Shown here one piece after another: positions 24,302-33,210 of a DNA stretch of 64,000 nt. Within the stretch, counting starts at the first letter, position 1, and each line of letters begins with the position of its first letter. Position numbers and translations under genes: made by a program. The stretch comes from Eubacterium callanderi (GTDB taxonomy: Bacteria > Bacillota > Clostridia > Eubacteriales > Eubacteriaceae), in the NCBI RefSeq assembly GCF_900142645.1, contig NZ_FRBP01000010.1, forward strand, positions 1 to 64,000, written 5' to 3'. Under the pieces are notes generated by a model. It did not search any database. It had not been told where the DNA came from and saw only the letters and a list, made by a program, of their open reading frames with translations.

Positions 24302-24307
24302 ATTATA
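24302..24307 (-). promoter_or_regulatory. Candidate -10 box for the DUF2589 operon
   Basis: TATAAT on the minus strand, 44 bases before the start of the 168-aa gene. No good -35 hexamer is found at 16-18 bases, which would fit an activator-dependent promoter. Confidence 0.35.
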
Positions 24308-24346
24308 TAACGGCCCATTGGAAATTTTTTGGAATATTTTTCTGAT

Positions 24347-25090
24347 TTATTCTTCTAATATCAGGCTGATGTATTTCTGGGCTTCCTGGATCCGGTTGTG
24401 GCTTTTATACTCCCTGATCAGCCACTCTGCTGCCTCCAGATATTCCATATCAAAATAGGCCTCCTGACTGCTGAGCCACTCAAAGGTTTCATTCTGAAAG
24501 AGTCTTCCCTGGTACAGAAGCAGCATTCTCCGGCGGTTCTCAATGGTGGGCGCCTGTCTTAAAAGCTGGCTGAACTCGTTGATATCCGAATAAATCCGGC
24601 TCATATCCAGCGACAGGGCTCCGCCGCTGTTTACCAGTGGAGATAATTCGTTAAACCCGGGTATATTTTTGAGATACTGATTGGCTTTATAAAAGCACGC
24701 CATTGATTTTTGCGGCATTTTATTTGGCCAGAGCAGCTCGGCAATCACTCTCTTGGACAGGGGCTTTCCATTTTGCAGCAGTAAAAGCGCCAGCATTTCC
24801 TTTGCCTTTTTACTGGCAACGCCCATTGTGACACCATGATAATAAATTGAAAAGCCTCCAAAACACAGAAACACTAATGGGACGGGCGTCATACTGGATT
24901 TGACCCTGCTTTCTCTTCCGGGAACAGAAATTTTTTGATGCGGCTTTGTCTCTGCCTCTCTCACCAAAGCCAGGCAGATCACCCTGTTTTTGATGGTTAG
25001 CTCCAGCTCGTCTCCTTCCTTTAATAGCAAAGCCTGCATAATCTCACCTGGTATGGTGACCTGCGCCCTTTTCCGAATTTTAATTCTCAT
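24347..25090 (-). CDS. AbrB-type plus SARP-like winged-helix regulator
   Basis: A 247-aa protein. Residues 1-46 form a SpoVT/AbrB swapped-hairpin DNA-binding domain (MRIKIRKRAQVTIPGEIMQALL). Residues about 75-165 resemble the OmpR/SARP winged helix (FGGFSIYYHG...KAKEMLALLLLQNGKPLSKRVIAELLWP). The remainder is helical, like a bacterial transcriptional activation (BTAD) domain. Carrying two DNA-binding domains is unusual. It heads the leftward DUF2589 operon and is divergent from the M6 protease, so it may control both. The direct heptamers at 25258-25284 lie in the shared intergenic region. No phosphorylation domain is present. Confidence 0.75.
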   Translation of the reverse strand: MRIKIRKRAQVTIPGEIMQALLLKEGDELELTIKNRVICLALVREAETKPHQKISVPGRESRVKSSMTPVPLVFLCFGGFSIYYHGVTMGVASKKAKEMLALLLLQNGKPLSKRVIAELLWPNKMPQKSMACFYKANQYLKNIPGFNELSPLVNSGGALSLDMSRIYSDINEFSQLLRQAPTIENRRRMLLLYQGRLFQNETFEWLSSQEAYFDMEYLEAAEWLIREYKSHNRIQEAQKYISLILEE

Positions 25091-25257
25091 ACTCTCCTCT
25101 TTCCCAAAGCAGCTTTTCTGCTATCTCGAATCTGGGACAACAGCAGCTTGCTTTTACTATTTATTTTTTATAGTATTTTTAGAAGATTATATGAGAAATA
25201 AATTAACAGGTTCTTATTTTTCCATTTTTAAAAGGATATTTTTCAATAAAATATGAC

Positions 25258-25284
25258 AAACGGTTCTTTCTCGATGTAAACGGT
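25258..25284 (+). promoter_or_regulatory. Direct heptamer repeats upstream of the M6 protease
   Basis: AAACGGT occurs twice, exactly 20 bases apart. The second copy ends 24 bases before the -10 box, where a -35 element would normally lie. The sequence TCGATGT between the copies is shared with the sister site at 21975. This suits an activator site for a SARP/OmpR-like protein, perhaps the one encoded at 24347. Confidence 0.45.
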
Positions 25285-25305
25285 AGGGTATGGTTTGCAG
25301 AAACA

Positions 25306-25314
25306 TGTTATAAT
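25306..25314 (+). promoter_or_regulatory. Extended -10 promoter of the protease operon
   Basis: TGTTATAAT is an extended -10 element 30 bases upstream of the M6 protease start. The -35 region is poor, and heptamer repeats lie just upstream. Confidence 0.5.
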
Positions 25315-25343
25315 AGGAGCAACGATACCCAAAGGAGCTATTT

Positions 25344-28300
25344 ATGAAAACCTACGCAAAACACGTTGGCCTTGCGGCGCTGCTGCTTTTTGCCCTGCTT
25401 TTATTTTTTATGCCTGGGGCACAGGCCCAGGAGCCAGCGGGTACGGCTTGTGCGCCGGACGCAGAGACACTGGAGGCCTACCGGGCCGATGGCACCCTGG
25501 CGGAAAGACAGGCCTATTATGAAAGCCTGTCTCTTAACCAGACCGATCCGGGGCTCATTGCCCAGGCGCAGGCCCAGGAATCGGGAAGCGCCAGTCTGCG
25601 CGCTGTTCCCTCGGGCTGGAAAACGGGCATGGCCACCACCGGAGACGCCAACATCCTGCTGATAAGGGTGGATTTTCCGGACTACCGCTTTAGCGGCAAT
25701 GATACGGAGGATGCCCTCCGGCAGATTGCCTTTGGTCCGGCGGGCGGGGGACAGCCGGGCTACCCCTATGAGAGCCTGTCGGCCTATTATGAGCGTTCCT
25801 CCTACGGGCAGCTTCATATTTCCGGCCAGGCTGCCAGCTACACGGCTGCAAACAACCGGGATACCTACAGCCGCAATATGGCCGGCCTGTTTAAGGAGGC
25901 CATGACCGCCCTGGATGCGCAGGGTATGGATTTTAGCCAGTTTGACGGCAATGGCGATGGGCTCATGGACGGGGTGTACATTCACTTTGCCGGGCCGGAT
26001 ACGGGCTGGGGCAGCCCCTGGTGGAGCCAGAAAGCGCACTATGAGGGCGCGCCCTTTGTGCTGGACGGCGTGGCCCTCTCCGATTATGTGACCCTGCACG
26101 ACAACTCGGCCAATGGCGCGCGAACCCTGATCCATGAGACGGGCCACATGCTGGGTCTGGCGGATTATTATTCCTACACTGCCCAGACCTATGAGAACGG
26201 CATCCGCACCTTTGACATGATGTGCGACAATACGGGCGACCACAATGGCTTTTCCAAATGGCTGCTGGGCTGGATTAATCCTGAGGACATTACCCGGGTT
26301 TCGGCTGCGGACGGCAGCGCAGCGCTCACCTTAAGCGCCATCTCGGGCAATGATGGCTCGAAAATCGCGGTGGTTTCCCCCACGGATTCGGGCATGTTCT
26401 CGGAGTATTTTCTGATCCAGTATGACGTGCCGGGGCTTAACAATGAGGGCATTTATTACCCGGATGTACCGGACAGCGGCTTTCGGGTCTTTCACATTAA
26501 CGCGGCGCTGAACGCGGATGGCTCAAACTTTATGTACATGAACAAAACGCCCGCAGAGCCGAAGCTCATTGAGGCCGTGGGCCCGGAAGGCCAGACGGCT
26601 CCCTATATGCCGCTGTTCTATACAAAGGGCATGCGTCTGGCGCCGGACACCACCCCGGACAGCAGCTTTTTCGGCGGCCAGTACCAGGCCTACACGGGCG
26701 TGGTACTGGAGAACCTGGACACCCAAAATGCCAGCTTAAGCGTCCGGTTTGAAAACACGCCGCCAGTGGTGCCCACACTTACCCTCACACCGGACAGCGC
26801 CCTGGATAACCAGACCAATCTGCCCACCTTTACCTTTACGGCCAACATACCGGTGCGCGATCATACCGGGGACGGTGCGCGGACGCCCATTACACTGGAG
26901 GGGCCAGACGGCACTTCTTACCCCATGCACTGCGCCATTGACGGAACCTCCCTGGCGCTGGGGCTTGCGGACAGCTCTAATATCGCAAACCTGAAGGCCA
27001 ACACGGCCTACACCCTGGTATTTCCCGAGAAATATTTTGATTTGGGGCAGGGCATCTACTCAGAGGCGCTCCGTTTTTCTGTGAAAACCGGGGATATCCC
27101 CGCTGTACAGAGCTCTGGTGTTCTGGAGCAGCCTTCCTCCTTCGGGGGCAAAGAGACTGAACTCGCGGCGCTCTCAGACGGGCGTATCTTCCGGTTTATG
27201 GGCCGGTATAAGCCTTCCGGCGAAACTTATTTCAGTTATTTTGACCAGGTTCAGCTTTTACTTGCCGGCACAGACCTTCAGACCAGCCTGCTGAATGTGG
27301 AGGGCATACCCGACATTGAGTCTTACTCGGATATTCACGGCCTTGCCCTCTCCGACGACACGCTGGCACTGGCGCTTTATAACAAGACAAATGACACCAC
27401 CTCGCTTTTCTCGGTGGATTTAGAGGGCAGGGTGCTGGCCGGCCCCTACACCCTGAGCGGCAGCCCTAAGCTCTTTTCGGGCGGCAGCAGTGTGAAGGCC
27501 TGGCGGTCCTTCTATGGCAATGGCGAGGAGCTGCCCGGCATCCAGCTTGAGACCATCGACTTTAAAAACCCGGTAGCCACCAGCTTTATCTATGGCGAGG
27601 GGCTGAACAGTGATCTTAAGCTCTTTCCGGTGGACACGGCCAGCTACGCGGTGCAGGAGCGGATTTCCACTAGTCTGTGGGAATATAAGAATTATCTGAG
27701 CCTTTACAGCATGGACAGTGACACGCCAAAATGGCGGACGGAGTGCACCACCAGCAATGCCATCATCGGTGTGGCGGCGCAGAACGGCGGCATCGCCCGG
27801 ATCGAGACAGACTATGGCATGATGGACGCCCATGCCGCCAGCTTCAGCAGCCAGTATAAAAACGTCCTGGTTACTGCCTTCGACGCGAATGGTCGCCTGA
27901 CGGAAAAATCCAAGGTGGTTGGGCGCATCCGGTCAGCGGTTAATGAAACCCAGAATGTCCTTTCTGTAAAGGGCGGCGCCTCGGGCATCGCGGTGGAAAG
28001 CACCTTTCTGGCGCCAGCTCTGCCCTTTATAGAAAACAACAATGACACGGAATGCCGGGACTATCTGTTCATTGGCAGCGATGGCCAGACAAAGGCCCTC
28101 AGCGGCCAGAACGCTTCCCCGGGCTTATGGACCGGGGACCGCTACCTCATCACTGGCCGTGATCTGGATACGGGCAAATGTCTTTATTACCAGACGGATA
28201 CGGTCTTTGCTGATACGCCGGATGTACCTGTGACGCCGGACACTCCAGGCGGCAGCGCAGACGCTCCGGCGGATAGCGCTGGCACCAGCGGAAACCTCTC

Positions 28301-28406
28301 CACTGGTATTCTGGGGACACAGGCTTCCCTGTACATGTGCCTTGCCCTCCTGGGTGCGGCGCTCTGCGGTCTGGCCGTTTACCGAAAAAACAGCGGACAG
28401 AAATAA
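25344..28406 (+). CDS. Secreted M6-family metalloprotease, cell-wall anchored
   Basis: A 1020-aa exported zinc protease of the immune inhibitor A (M6) type. The signal peptide is residues 1-28. The zinc site is HETGHMLGLAD near 264-276, within 'TLIHETGHMLGLADYYSY'. It is preceded by 'DGNGDGLMDGVYIHFAG', a typical M6 segment. Residues about 480-570 are Ig-like, and about 585-960 are beta-rich and may form a propeller. Near residue 984 'NLSTG' precedes a hydrophobic segment (about 993-1012) and a basic tail (YRKNSGQK), suggesting sortase attachment. It lies 41 bases upstream of the subtilase gene, probably in one operon. It would digest extracellular proteins or peptides. Confidence 0.88.
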   Translation: MKTYAKHVGLAALLLFALLLFFMPGAQAQEPAGTACAPDAETLEAYRADGTLAERQAYYESLSLNQTDPGLIAQAQAQESGSASLRAVPSGWKTGMATTGDANILLIRVDFPDYRFSGNDTEDALRQIAFGPAGGGQPGYPYESLSAYYERSSYGQLHISGQAASYTAANNRDTYSRNMAGLFKEAMTALDAQGMDFSQFDGNGDGLMDGVYIHFAGPDTGWGSPWWSQKAHYEGAPFVLDGVALSDYVTLHDNSANGARTLIHETGHMLGLADYYSYTAQTYENGIRTFDMMCDNTGDHNGFSKWLLGWINPEDITRVSAADGSAALTLSAISGNDGSKIAVVSPTDSGMFSEYFLIQYDVPGLNNEGIYYPDVPDSGFRVFHINAALNADGSNFMYMNKTPAEPKLIEAVGPEGQTAPYMPLFYTKGMRLAPDTTPDSSFFGGQYQAYTGVVLENLDTQNASLSVRFENTPPVVPTLTLTPDSALDNQTNLPTFTFTANIPVRDHTGDGARTPITLEGPDGTSYPMHCAIDGTSLALGLADSSNIANLKANTAYTLVFPEKYFDLGQGIYSEALRFSVKTGDIPAVQSSGVLEQPSSFGGKETELAALSDGRIFRFMGRYKPSGETYFSYFDQVQLLLAGTDLQTSLLNVEGIPDIESYSDIHGLALSDDTLALALYNKTNDTTSLFSVDLEGRVLAGPYTLSGSPKLFSGGSSVKAWRSFYGNGEELPGIQLETIDFKNPVATSFIYGEGLNSDLKLFPVDTASYAVQERISTSLWEYKNYLSLYSMDSDTPKWRTECTTSNAIIGVAAQNGGIARIETDYGMMDAHAASFSSQYKNVLVTAFDANGRLTEKSKVVGRIRSAVNETQNVLSVKGGASGIAVESTFLAPALPFIENNNDTECRDYLFIGSDGQTKALSGQNASPGLWTGDRYLITGRDLDTGKCLYYQTDTVFADTPDVPVTPDTPGGSADAPADSAGTSGNLSTGILGTQASLYMCLALLGAALCGLAVYRKNSGQK

Positions 28407-28447
28407 CAAATTCATTATATAAATAAGTAAAACGAAAGGAGAATATT

Positions 28448-31400
28448 GTGAAAAAACGTATTCTATGTATTTTACTCAGCCTGCTCATGGTTTTATCACT
28501 GGTTCCGGCGGGTGTATTGGCCCAGGAGGAAGAAACGCCAGTGTCCTATGAGGACTGCGCGGCAGGTGAGGCCATTGTCTGTATGGAGAAGGCTTCGCCG
28601 CTCACGCGCAGCGCGGTACCAGGCCTGCTTGCTGGCGCCGAGGTGCTTATGGATCTCTCAAATTTTCCAGCCGCTAGGGCACGCAGCACGTCGGCAGACA
28701 CCAGCGGCCAGGTGCTGGCATTGGTGCGGGACGAGAGCCGCAGCACTGAGGAGCTCATCGCGGAGCTTAACACCTATCCTCAGGTGGCCTTCGCTGAGCC
28801 AAATTACGCCATCTCGTCTATGACGGATGAATCCGGCGCAGCGGAGACTGTGGCACCGGAACCGTCGGCGGTCGAAACCGACAAAACTGTGGTGCCGGAA
28901 GCTGCCGCTAATGGAGAAACCAGGGCCGCCGCAGATGAGCCGACTGCCAAAGGCTTGCAGGCAGCGCCTGCCGCCAAGGCGCCCGGCGCTGTCAACACAG
29001 CCGATTCCATGACCGATTACCAGTGGGCTTATGACAACACGGGCGACTATTTCAGCTCTTTACCGGGCTTTGACATGCACTATGACGGCTGGAACCAGGA
29101 TTCCGGCGCTGCCGGCAGTGACGATGTTGTCGTCGCGGTGCTGGACACGGGTGTGGACCACGATAATCCCGATTTAAAAAACAAAATGTGGCGCCGGGGC
29201 ACTCTGAACCTGCCTGGGGGTGAGCACGGCATCAGCTACGCCAGTGCTGATCCGGCGGATACCTCTGACCCCGACGGCCACGGCACACACTGCGCGGGCA
29301 TCATCGGCGCAGAATGGAGAAACGGCGGTGTTTCCGGCACTTCTCAGAACGCCAAAATCATGGCCCTGCGCTACGGAAGCTTTATTTCCACTGTGCTTGC
29401 GTGCTATGATTACATGGCGTCTGCCATTGATCTTGGCGTTAACCTGAAAGCGGTCAACTGTTCCTTTACCAGCTCTGGCTCTCCAAAATCTCTGGATCTG
29501 GCTGTGGAAAAGCTTGGCAAGATGGGGATGCTCTCTGTCTACGGGTCTGCCAACTCGGCAACAGACAATGACCGAACCGGGATTCTGTCCTCCACTTTTA
29601 TAAATAACCCTTACGCCGTTGTGGTGGACGCCGCCAACGCCTATGGCCTCATGGCCGCTTACAGCTGCTATGGTGAGCGCACCACGGATATCGTGGCGCC
29701 TGGCTCCCGGATCCTTTCTACCTGGCTAACAGACAAAGCTCTTTACTATCCGGAATTTTCAGACAATAATCTCTTTTACGAGGGCTTTGAGGGCTCGGAT
29801 TCCCTTAAATTTTATACCAGCGCTGATCCCTCAAAGGGTGAGCTGTGTGGCGAAATCTCTGGTAAAAAGGTGTATAACGGTAAGAACAGCTTAAAGCTCC
29901 AGGGCACCGCAGAGGGGAACGCTGTTTACTCGGAGCCGGTCGACCTGACCCAGGCTTCTGGCTTCGATTCTTCTGAGGCGTATCGCTTTTCTCTGAACGT
30001 CGCAGGTGAGGGCGGCCACAGCTGCGGCCAGGCCGAAGTGATGGTCAGGCTGACAGACGGCAGCTTTGCGCTCCTTGGCGATGGTACGTCTCTGGCAAGG
30101 GGACGGGACGGCGGCTTTAACAGTTTTAACACTGGCGCCGCTCAGATTTTGCCAAAAAATACAGACTACGCGAATTTCCAGCTCTGCCTGACCTTAAAGG
30201 GGCTTGATATGGTCTTCCCCAACGGCCACGGCGAATATGTCTATGAAGACGGCCCTGTCTACATCGACAATCTGGGGATTGGCAGTACCACGCTCCCCTA
30301 TAATTATTCGGATGGTACCTCCATGGCAACACCCATGATCACCGGCGCGGTGGCGGTACTGGCTGGACGTTACCCGGATGATTCAGCCGCGATGCGCACT
30401 GCCCGCACCATCGGCAGTGTCACAAAATACGATGAATTTAAGGACAAATGTGTGTCTGACGGCTTCATCAATCTTGATCAATCCGTTACGGATAACCCAT
30501 ACCCGGTTGTCAACGCTGCGAATATTGCAGAGGATACGGTGACCATTGACGGCTACTTCTTTGGGAAAAACCCAACGGTCACCATTGACGGCAAAGCGGC
30601 TGGCATTCAGTCTTCAGAGGCTTTTGAAGACGGCGGCCAGCGGCTGGTGGTTTCACGACCTGCGGATGTGAGCGGCATGGCCCGGGTATCGGTCACTTCT
30701 TCTGAAAAAGGTGAGGGACACCAGTCCTACGACTTCGGCAAAGTCAAAAATGTGGATTATTTTGAAAACACGCTGCCTCTGCCGGAAGATCCTGCCTTCT
30801 ATGATATTGACGCTTACCAGATGGTGGGCTACGGTGATTATCTCTACTGCATCCCCCATTATTATACCTTCCCTGAGCTTGTGGAAAAGCTCTGGCGTTT
30901 CAACGTCAACACGAAAGCCTGGGATCAGGTCACGCTGCCTGAAAACACGGTCATGTTCAATGCCACAGCGGTTGTCTGGCAGGATAAGCTCCTGATTTAC
31001 AGCTACAACACCGGGGTTGAGGATCCGGCTGCCGCGAAGCCGGTCTCCATTGGCATGATTCTGACCTATGACGGCAGCACCTGGACACAGACGCCGGGCT
31101 GGAATGACAAAACCTTCCCAAACTCGGCTGCCCTTGTCAACAATGACGGACAGCTGCTGGCTGTGTCTGGCATTTTCAATAACACATTCAACAACACTGT
31201 CTATTCCGTCAGTCTTGAAAACCACACGCTCACCCCAATGGGCAATACGCTGCGGGCAGTCTCTGGGCCTCTGGTCAGCGCCGGACATGGGCAGCTCATT
31301 GTAACCGGCGGCCTGGAATCGGGCAACCAGAACGGTACTCTGCCAGGTGTGGAACGTCTTACCCTGGATAACGGTGTTTATGTTCCATCCGAGCTGGACA

Positions 31401-31843
31401 TGACAGGCATTAAAACCGGTAATCTGTCCGGCTTTGCCAGTGCGGCGGTCAAGGACGGCTTTATGCTGGTGGGCCCTGAAACCACCGATGCCAGTACCGA
31501 TACCTATACCCTCGGCACCTCGGGTGGTCTGACGCCTTATAAAAAACGGGTGGACAACGCCGCGCTGGCCAATCCGTCGGCTGCTGCCTATAAGGGGCAG
31601 TTTTATGTGCTGGCCCGCACTTACACCTCAGACAGCAACTTTATCTTTAAATCAACGGCGGTACAGACCGAAGAACCGGTAAACCCAGATAATCCGGTGA
31701 ATCCCGATAACAATAACAGCCAGGCCGCCAATGTGGGCACCGGCATAACAGACACTCTGCCTCTGGCCGGCGCCGCTGTACTGCTTCTGCTCTGCGCCGC
31801 AGGTATTATGGTTTGGGCCCGTAAAAAAAGAAAACTCGATTAA
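28448..31843 (+). CDS. Secreted S8 subtilase, cell-wall anchored
   Basis: A 1131-aa exported subtilisin-type serine protease. The start is GTG, with AAAGGAG upstream. It has a signal peptide (1-26) and an inhibitor-like prodomain (about 35-120, ending 'VAFAEPNYAI'). The catalytic Asp is in 'VVAVLDTGVDHDNPD' (near 232), His in 'DGHGTHCAGI' (near 277) and Ser in 'DGTSMATPMITG' (near 623). A beta-rich insertion of about 180 residues separates the His and Ser motifs. Residues about 750-1075 have kelch-like beta repeats. 'NVGTG' near 1094, a hydrophobic segment and 'RKKRKLD' form a sortase-type anchor. It probably forms a surface proteolysis unit with the M6 enzyme. Confidence 0.9.
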   Translation: MKKRILCILLSLLMVLSLVPAGVLAQEEETPVSYEDCAAGEAIVCMEKASPLTRSAVPGLLAGAEVLMDLSNFPAARARSTSADTSGQVLALVRDESRSTEELIAELNTYPQVAFAEPNYAISSMTDESGAAETVAPEPSAVETDKTVVPEAAANGETRAAADEPTAKGLQAAPAAKAPGAVNTADSMTDYQWAYDNTGDYFSSLPGFDMHYDGWNQDSGAAGSDDVVVAVLDTGVDHDNPDLKNKMWRRGTLNLPGGEHGISYASADPADTSDPDGHGTHCAGIIGAEWRNGGVSGTSQNAKIMALRYGSFISTVLACYDYMASAIDLGVNLKAVNCSFTSSGSPKSLDLAVEKLGKMGMLSVYGSANSATDNDRTGILSSTFINNPYAVVVDAANAYGLMAAYSCYGERTTDIVAPGSRILSTWLTDKALYYPEFSDNNLFYEGFEGSDSLKFYTSADPSKGELCGEISGKKVYNGKNSLKLQGTAEGNAVYSEPVDLTQASGFDSSEAYRFSLNVAGEGGHSCGQAEVMVRLTDGSFALLGDGTSLARGRDGGFNSFNTGAAQILPKNTDYANFQLCLTLKGLDMVFPNGHGEYVYEDGPVYIDNLGIGSTTLPYNYSDGTSMATPMITGAVAVLAGRYPDDSAAMRTARTIGSVTKYDEFKDKCVSDGFINLDQSVTDNPYPVVNAANIAEDTVTIDGYFFGKNPTVTIDGKAAGIQSSEAFEDGGQRLVVSRPADVSGMARVSVTSSEKGEGHQSYDFGKVKNVDYFENTLPLPEDPAFYDIDAYQMVGYGDYLYCIPHYYTFPELVEKLWRFNVNTKAWDQVTLPENTVMFNATAVVWQDKLLIYSYNTGVEDPAAAKPVSIGMILTYDGSTWTQTPGWNDKTFPNSAALVNNDGQLLAVSGIFNNTFNNTVYSVSLENHTLTPMGNTLRAVSGPLVSAGHGQLIVTGGLESGNQNGTLPGVERLTLDNGVYVPSELDMTGIKTGNLSGFASAAVKDGFMLVGPETTDASTDTYTLGTSGGLTPYKKRVDNAALANPSAAAYKGQFYVLARTYTSDSNFIFKSTAVQTEEPVNPDNPVNPDNNNSQAANVGTGITDTLPLAGAAVLLLLCAAGIMVWARKKRKLD

Positions 31844-31854
31844 AGGAGCATTTT

Positions 31855-32721
31855 ATGAAACAAAAAAAGCATCGTTTTTTAAAGCATCCTATTCTGGCGG
31901 CTTTTCTGCTGCCTGTCATTGGGCTTCTGGGCGGCGGGATCATCGGCCAGATCGTCGTGCTGTCCCTCAATGGTTTTGATACTAAAGCGGCGCAGAATAC
32001 CCTGCTGAGCAATGATCTGCCAGAAATTTTTCTGGCCTTACTTGTCATCCTGATCATGAAACACAGCTATGACAATCAGTTTAAATTCGGCTTCTGGAAA
32101 AAGAACCTGAAGCCGAGTATGGTTTTTGCTTCCTGGGGATTTTTGGTCCTTCTCTTGAATATTATTCCCAACCTGTTTTTGGGCACGCCTCTGGAATCCT
32201 CCTATGGCCTGCTATTAGCCGTTACGGGCGGCATTGCCCCGGGACTTTATGAGGAGGTTACCTGCCGCGGCGTGGTTCTCTCCAATATGATGTACCAGTG
32301 GCGCAATGCCAAAAACCCAATTATGATGTCTCTTCTGGCTTCCAGCATTGCCTTTGGCCTCATACACCTCGTAAATCTGTTTTCCACCGTTGGGCCGACA
32401 CTGATTCAGGTGGGCTATGCCACAGGTTTGGGTATCTTTTTCGGCGCGGTTTACCTGCGTACCCGCAATCTCTGGGGCCCGGTTGTCGTTCACGCTCTTA
32501 TTGATATCTCAGCAAAGATTTTTGTGACTGAGGATCCGGTTGCCGGCATTGCCAGCCTTGCTGTTCCTCCAGAGCAGATGTTAGTTGGCATTGCTGTTTT
32601 TATCGTCTTTACCTCCATCGGCCTTTATCTGGTGCGCCCTGCCAAGCATGAGGAAATCAAAGCGCTCTGGCGCGAGGATTCCTGGCATCATGAGGTTGCC
32701 CCAGAGACGGAAGCTCTATAA
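31855..32721 (+). CDS. CPBP-family intramembrane protease
   Basis: A 288-aa membrane protein with about eight hydrophobic segments. The CPBP (Abi/CAAX protease-like) motif EEVTCRG lies near 132-138, followed by 'AFGLIHL' and a third conserved segment with 'VVVHALID'. The family cleaves prenylated or membrane substrates, or processes peptides. It follows the subtilase by 11 bases, with AAAGGAG for its own start, so it is co-transcribed with the two secreted proteases. A role in maturation or self-protection is inference. Confidence 0.85.
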   Translation: MKQKKHRFLKHPILAAFLLPVIGLLGGGIIGQIVVLSLNGFDTKAAQNTLLSNDLPEIFLALLVILIMKHSYDNQFKFGFWKKNLKPSMVFASWGFLVLLLNIIPNLFLGTPLESSYGLLLAVTGGIAPGLYEEVTCRGVVLSNMMYQWRNAKNPIMMSLLASSIAFGLIHLVNLFSTVGPTLIQVGYATGLGIFFGAVYLRTRNLWGPVVVHALIDISAKIFVTEDPVAGIASLAVPPEQMLVGIAVFIVFTSIGLYLVRPAKHEEIKALWREDSWHHEVAPETEAL

Positions 32722-32788
32722 TTAAAAAGCCGTAACTGTTTCGGGAATAAACAACCAATACCGCATCATTTTTCAAGGCAAAATAAAA

Positions 32789-32842
32789 AACTTCAGAATA
32801 AACATTTCTTATAATATTTATTCTGAAGTTATCTTATTTTTA
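32789..32842. terminator. Bidirectional terminator
   Basis: A perfect 14-bp stem (AACTTCAGAATAAA / TTTATTCTGAAGTT) is flanked by A-runs and T-runs. It lies between the rightward protease operon and the leftward 63-aa gene. Confidence 0.85.
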
Positions 32843-32853
32843 ATCATCTGTTC

Positions 32854-33045
32854 TTATTCGTGTTCCAGGCTGTAAGCGTCTCGCCGCTGCTTCATTTCGC
32901 CAAAACCCTCAAAATATTCATAGGTAGCGTCGATCTTCCCCCCACAATCATTACACGCCATCCAAAATCCCAGCTGGTCTGTTTCCGGATGAACACCTGA
33001 AGGCTCTTTACATTGGCATTGCTTTACTTCTTTTTCAATCATCAT
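32854..33045 (-). CDS. Small zinc-ribbon-like protein
   Basis: A 63-aa protein with two Cys pairs (CQC near the start and CNDCGG in the middle) and a His. This pattern suits a small metal-binding ribbon. I chose the ATG at 33045 because AAAGGAG precedes it; an upstream GTG overlaps that site. A promoter TTGGGT-N17-TAGTAT lies at 33075-33103. Its function is unknown. Confidence 0.6.
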   Translation of the reverse strand: MMIEKEVKQCQCKEPSGVHPETDQLGFWMACNDCGGKIDATYEYFEGFGEMKQRRDAYSLEHE

Positions 33046-33074
33046 TTTGGGTAACACTCCTTTCCAACATTACA

Positions 33075-33103
33075 ATACTACACACTACTAAATTTTTACC
33101 CAA
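33075..33103 (-). promoter_or_regulatory. Promoter of the 63-aa gene
   Basis: Minus strand TTGGGT, 17 bases, TAGTAT, located 30 bases upstream of the small gene. Confidence 0.45.
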
Positions 33104-33210
33104 AATAGCGGATTTAAAACAACTTTCAGCGACTTATTTTAAAACAATCGCTTTAACACAACAGTGTGTCTCTTATTCTTTCTCTTACTCTTTCGCGAAA
33201 GGGTCTCACA

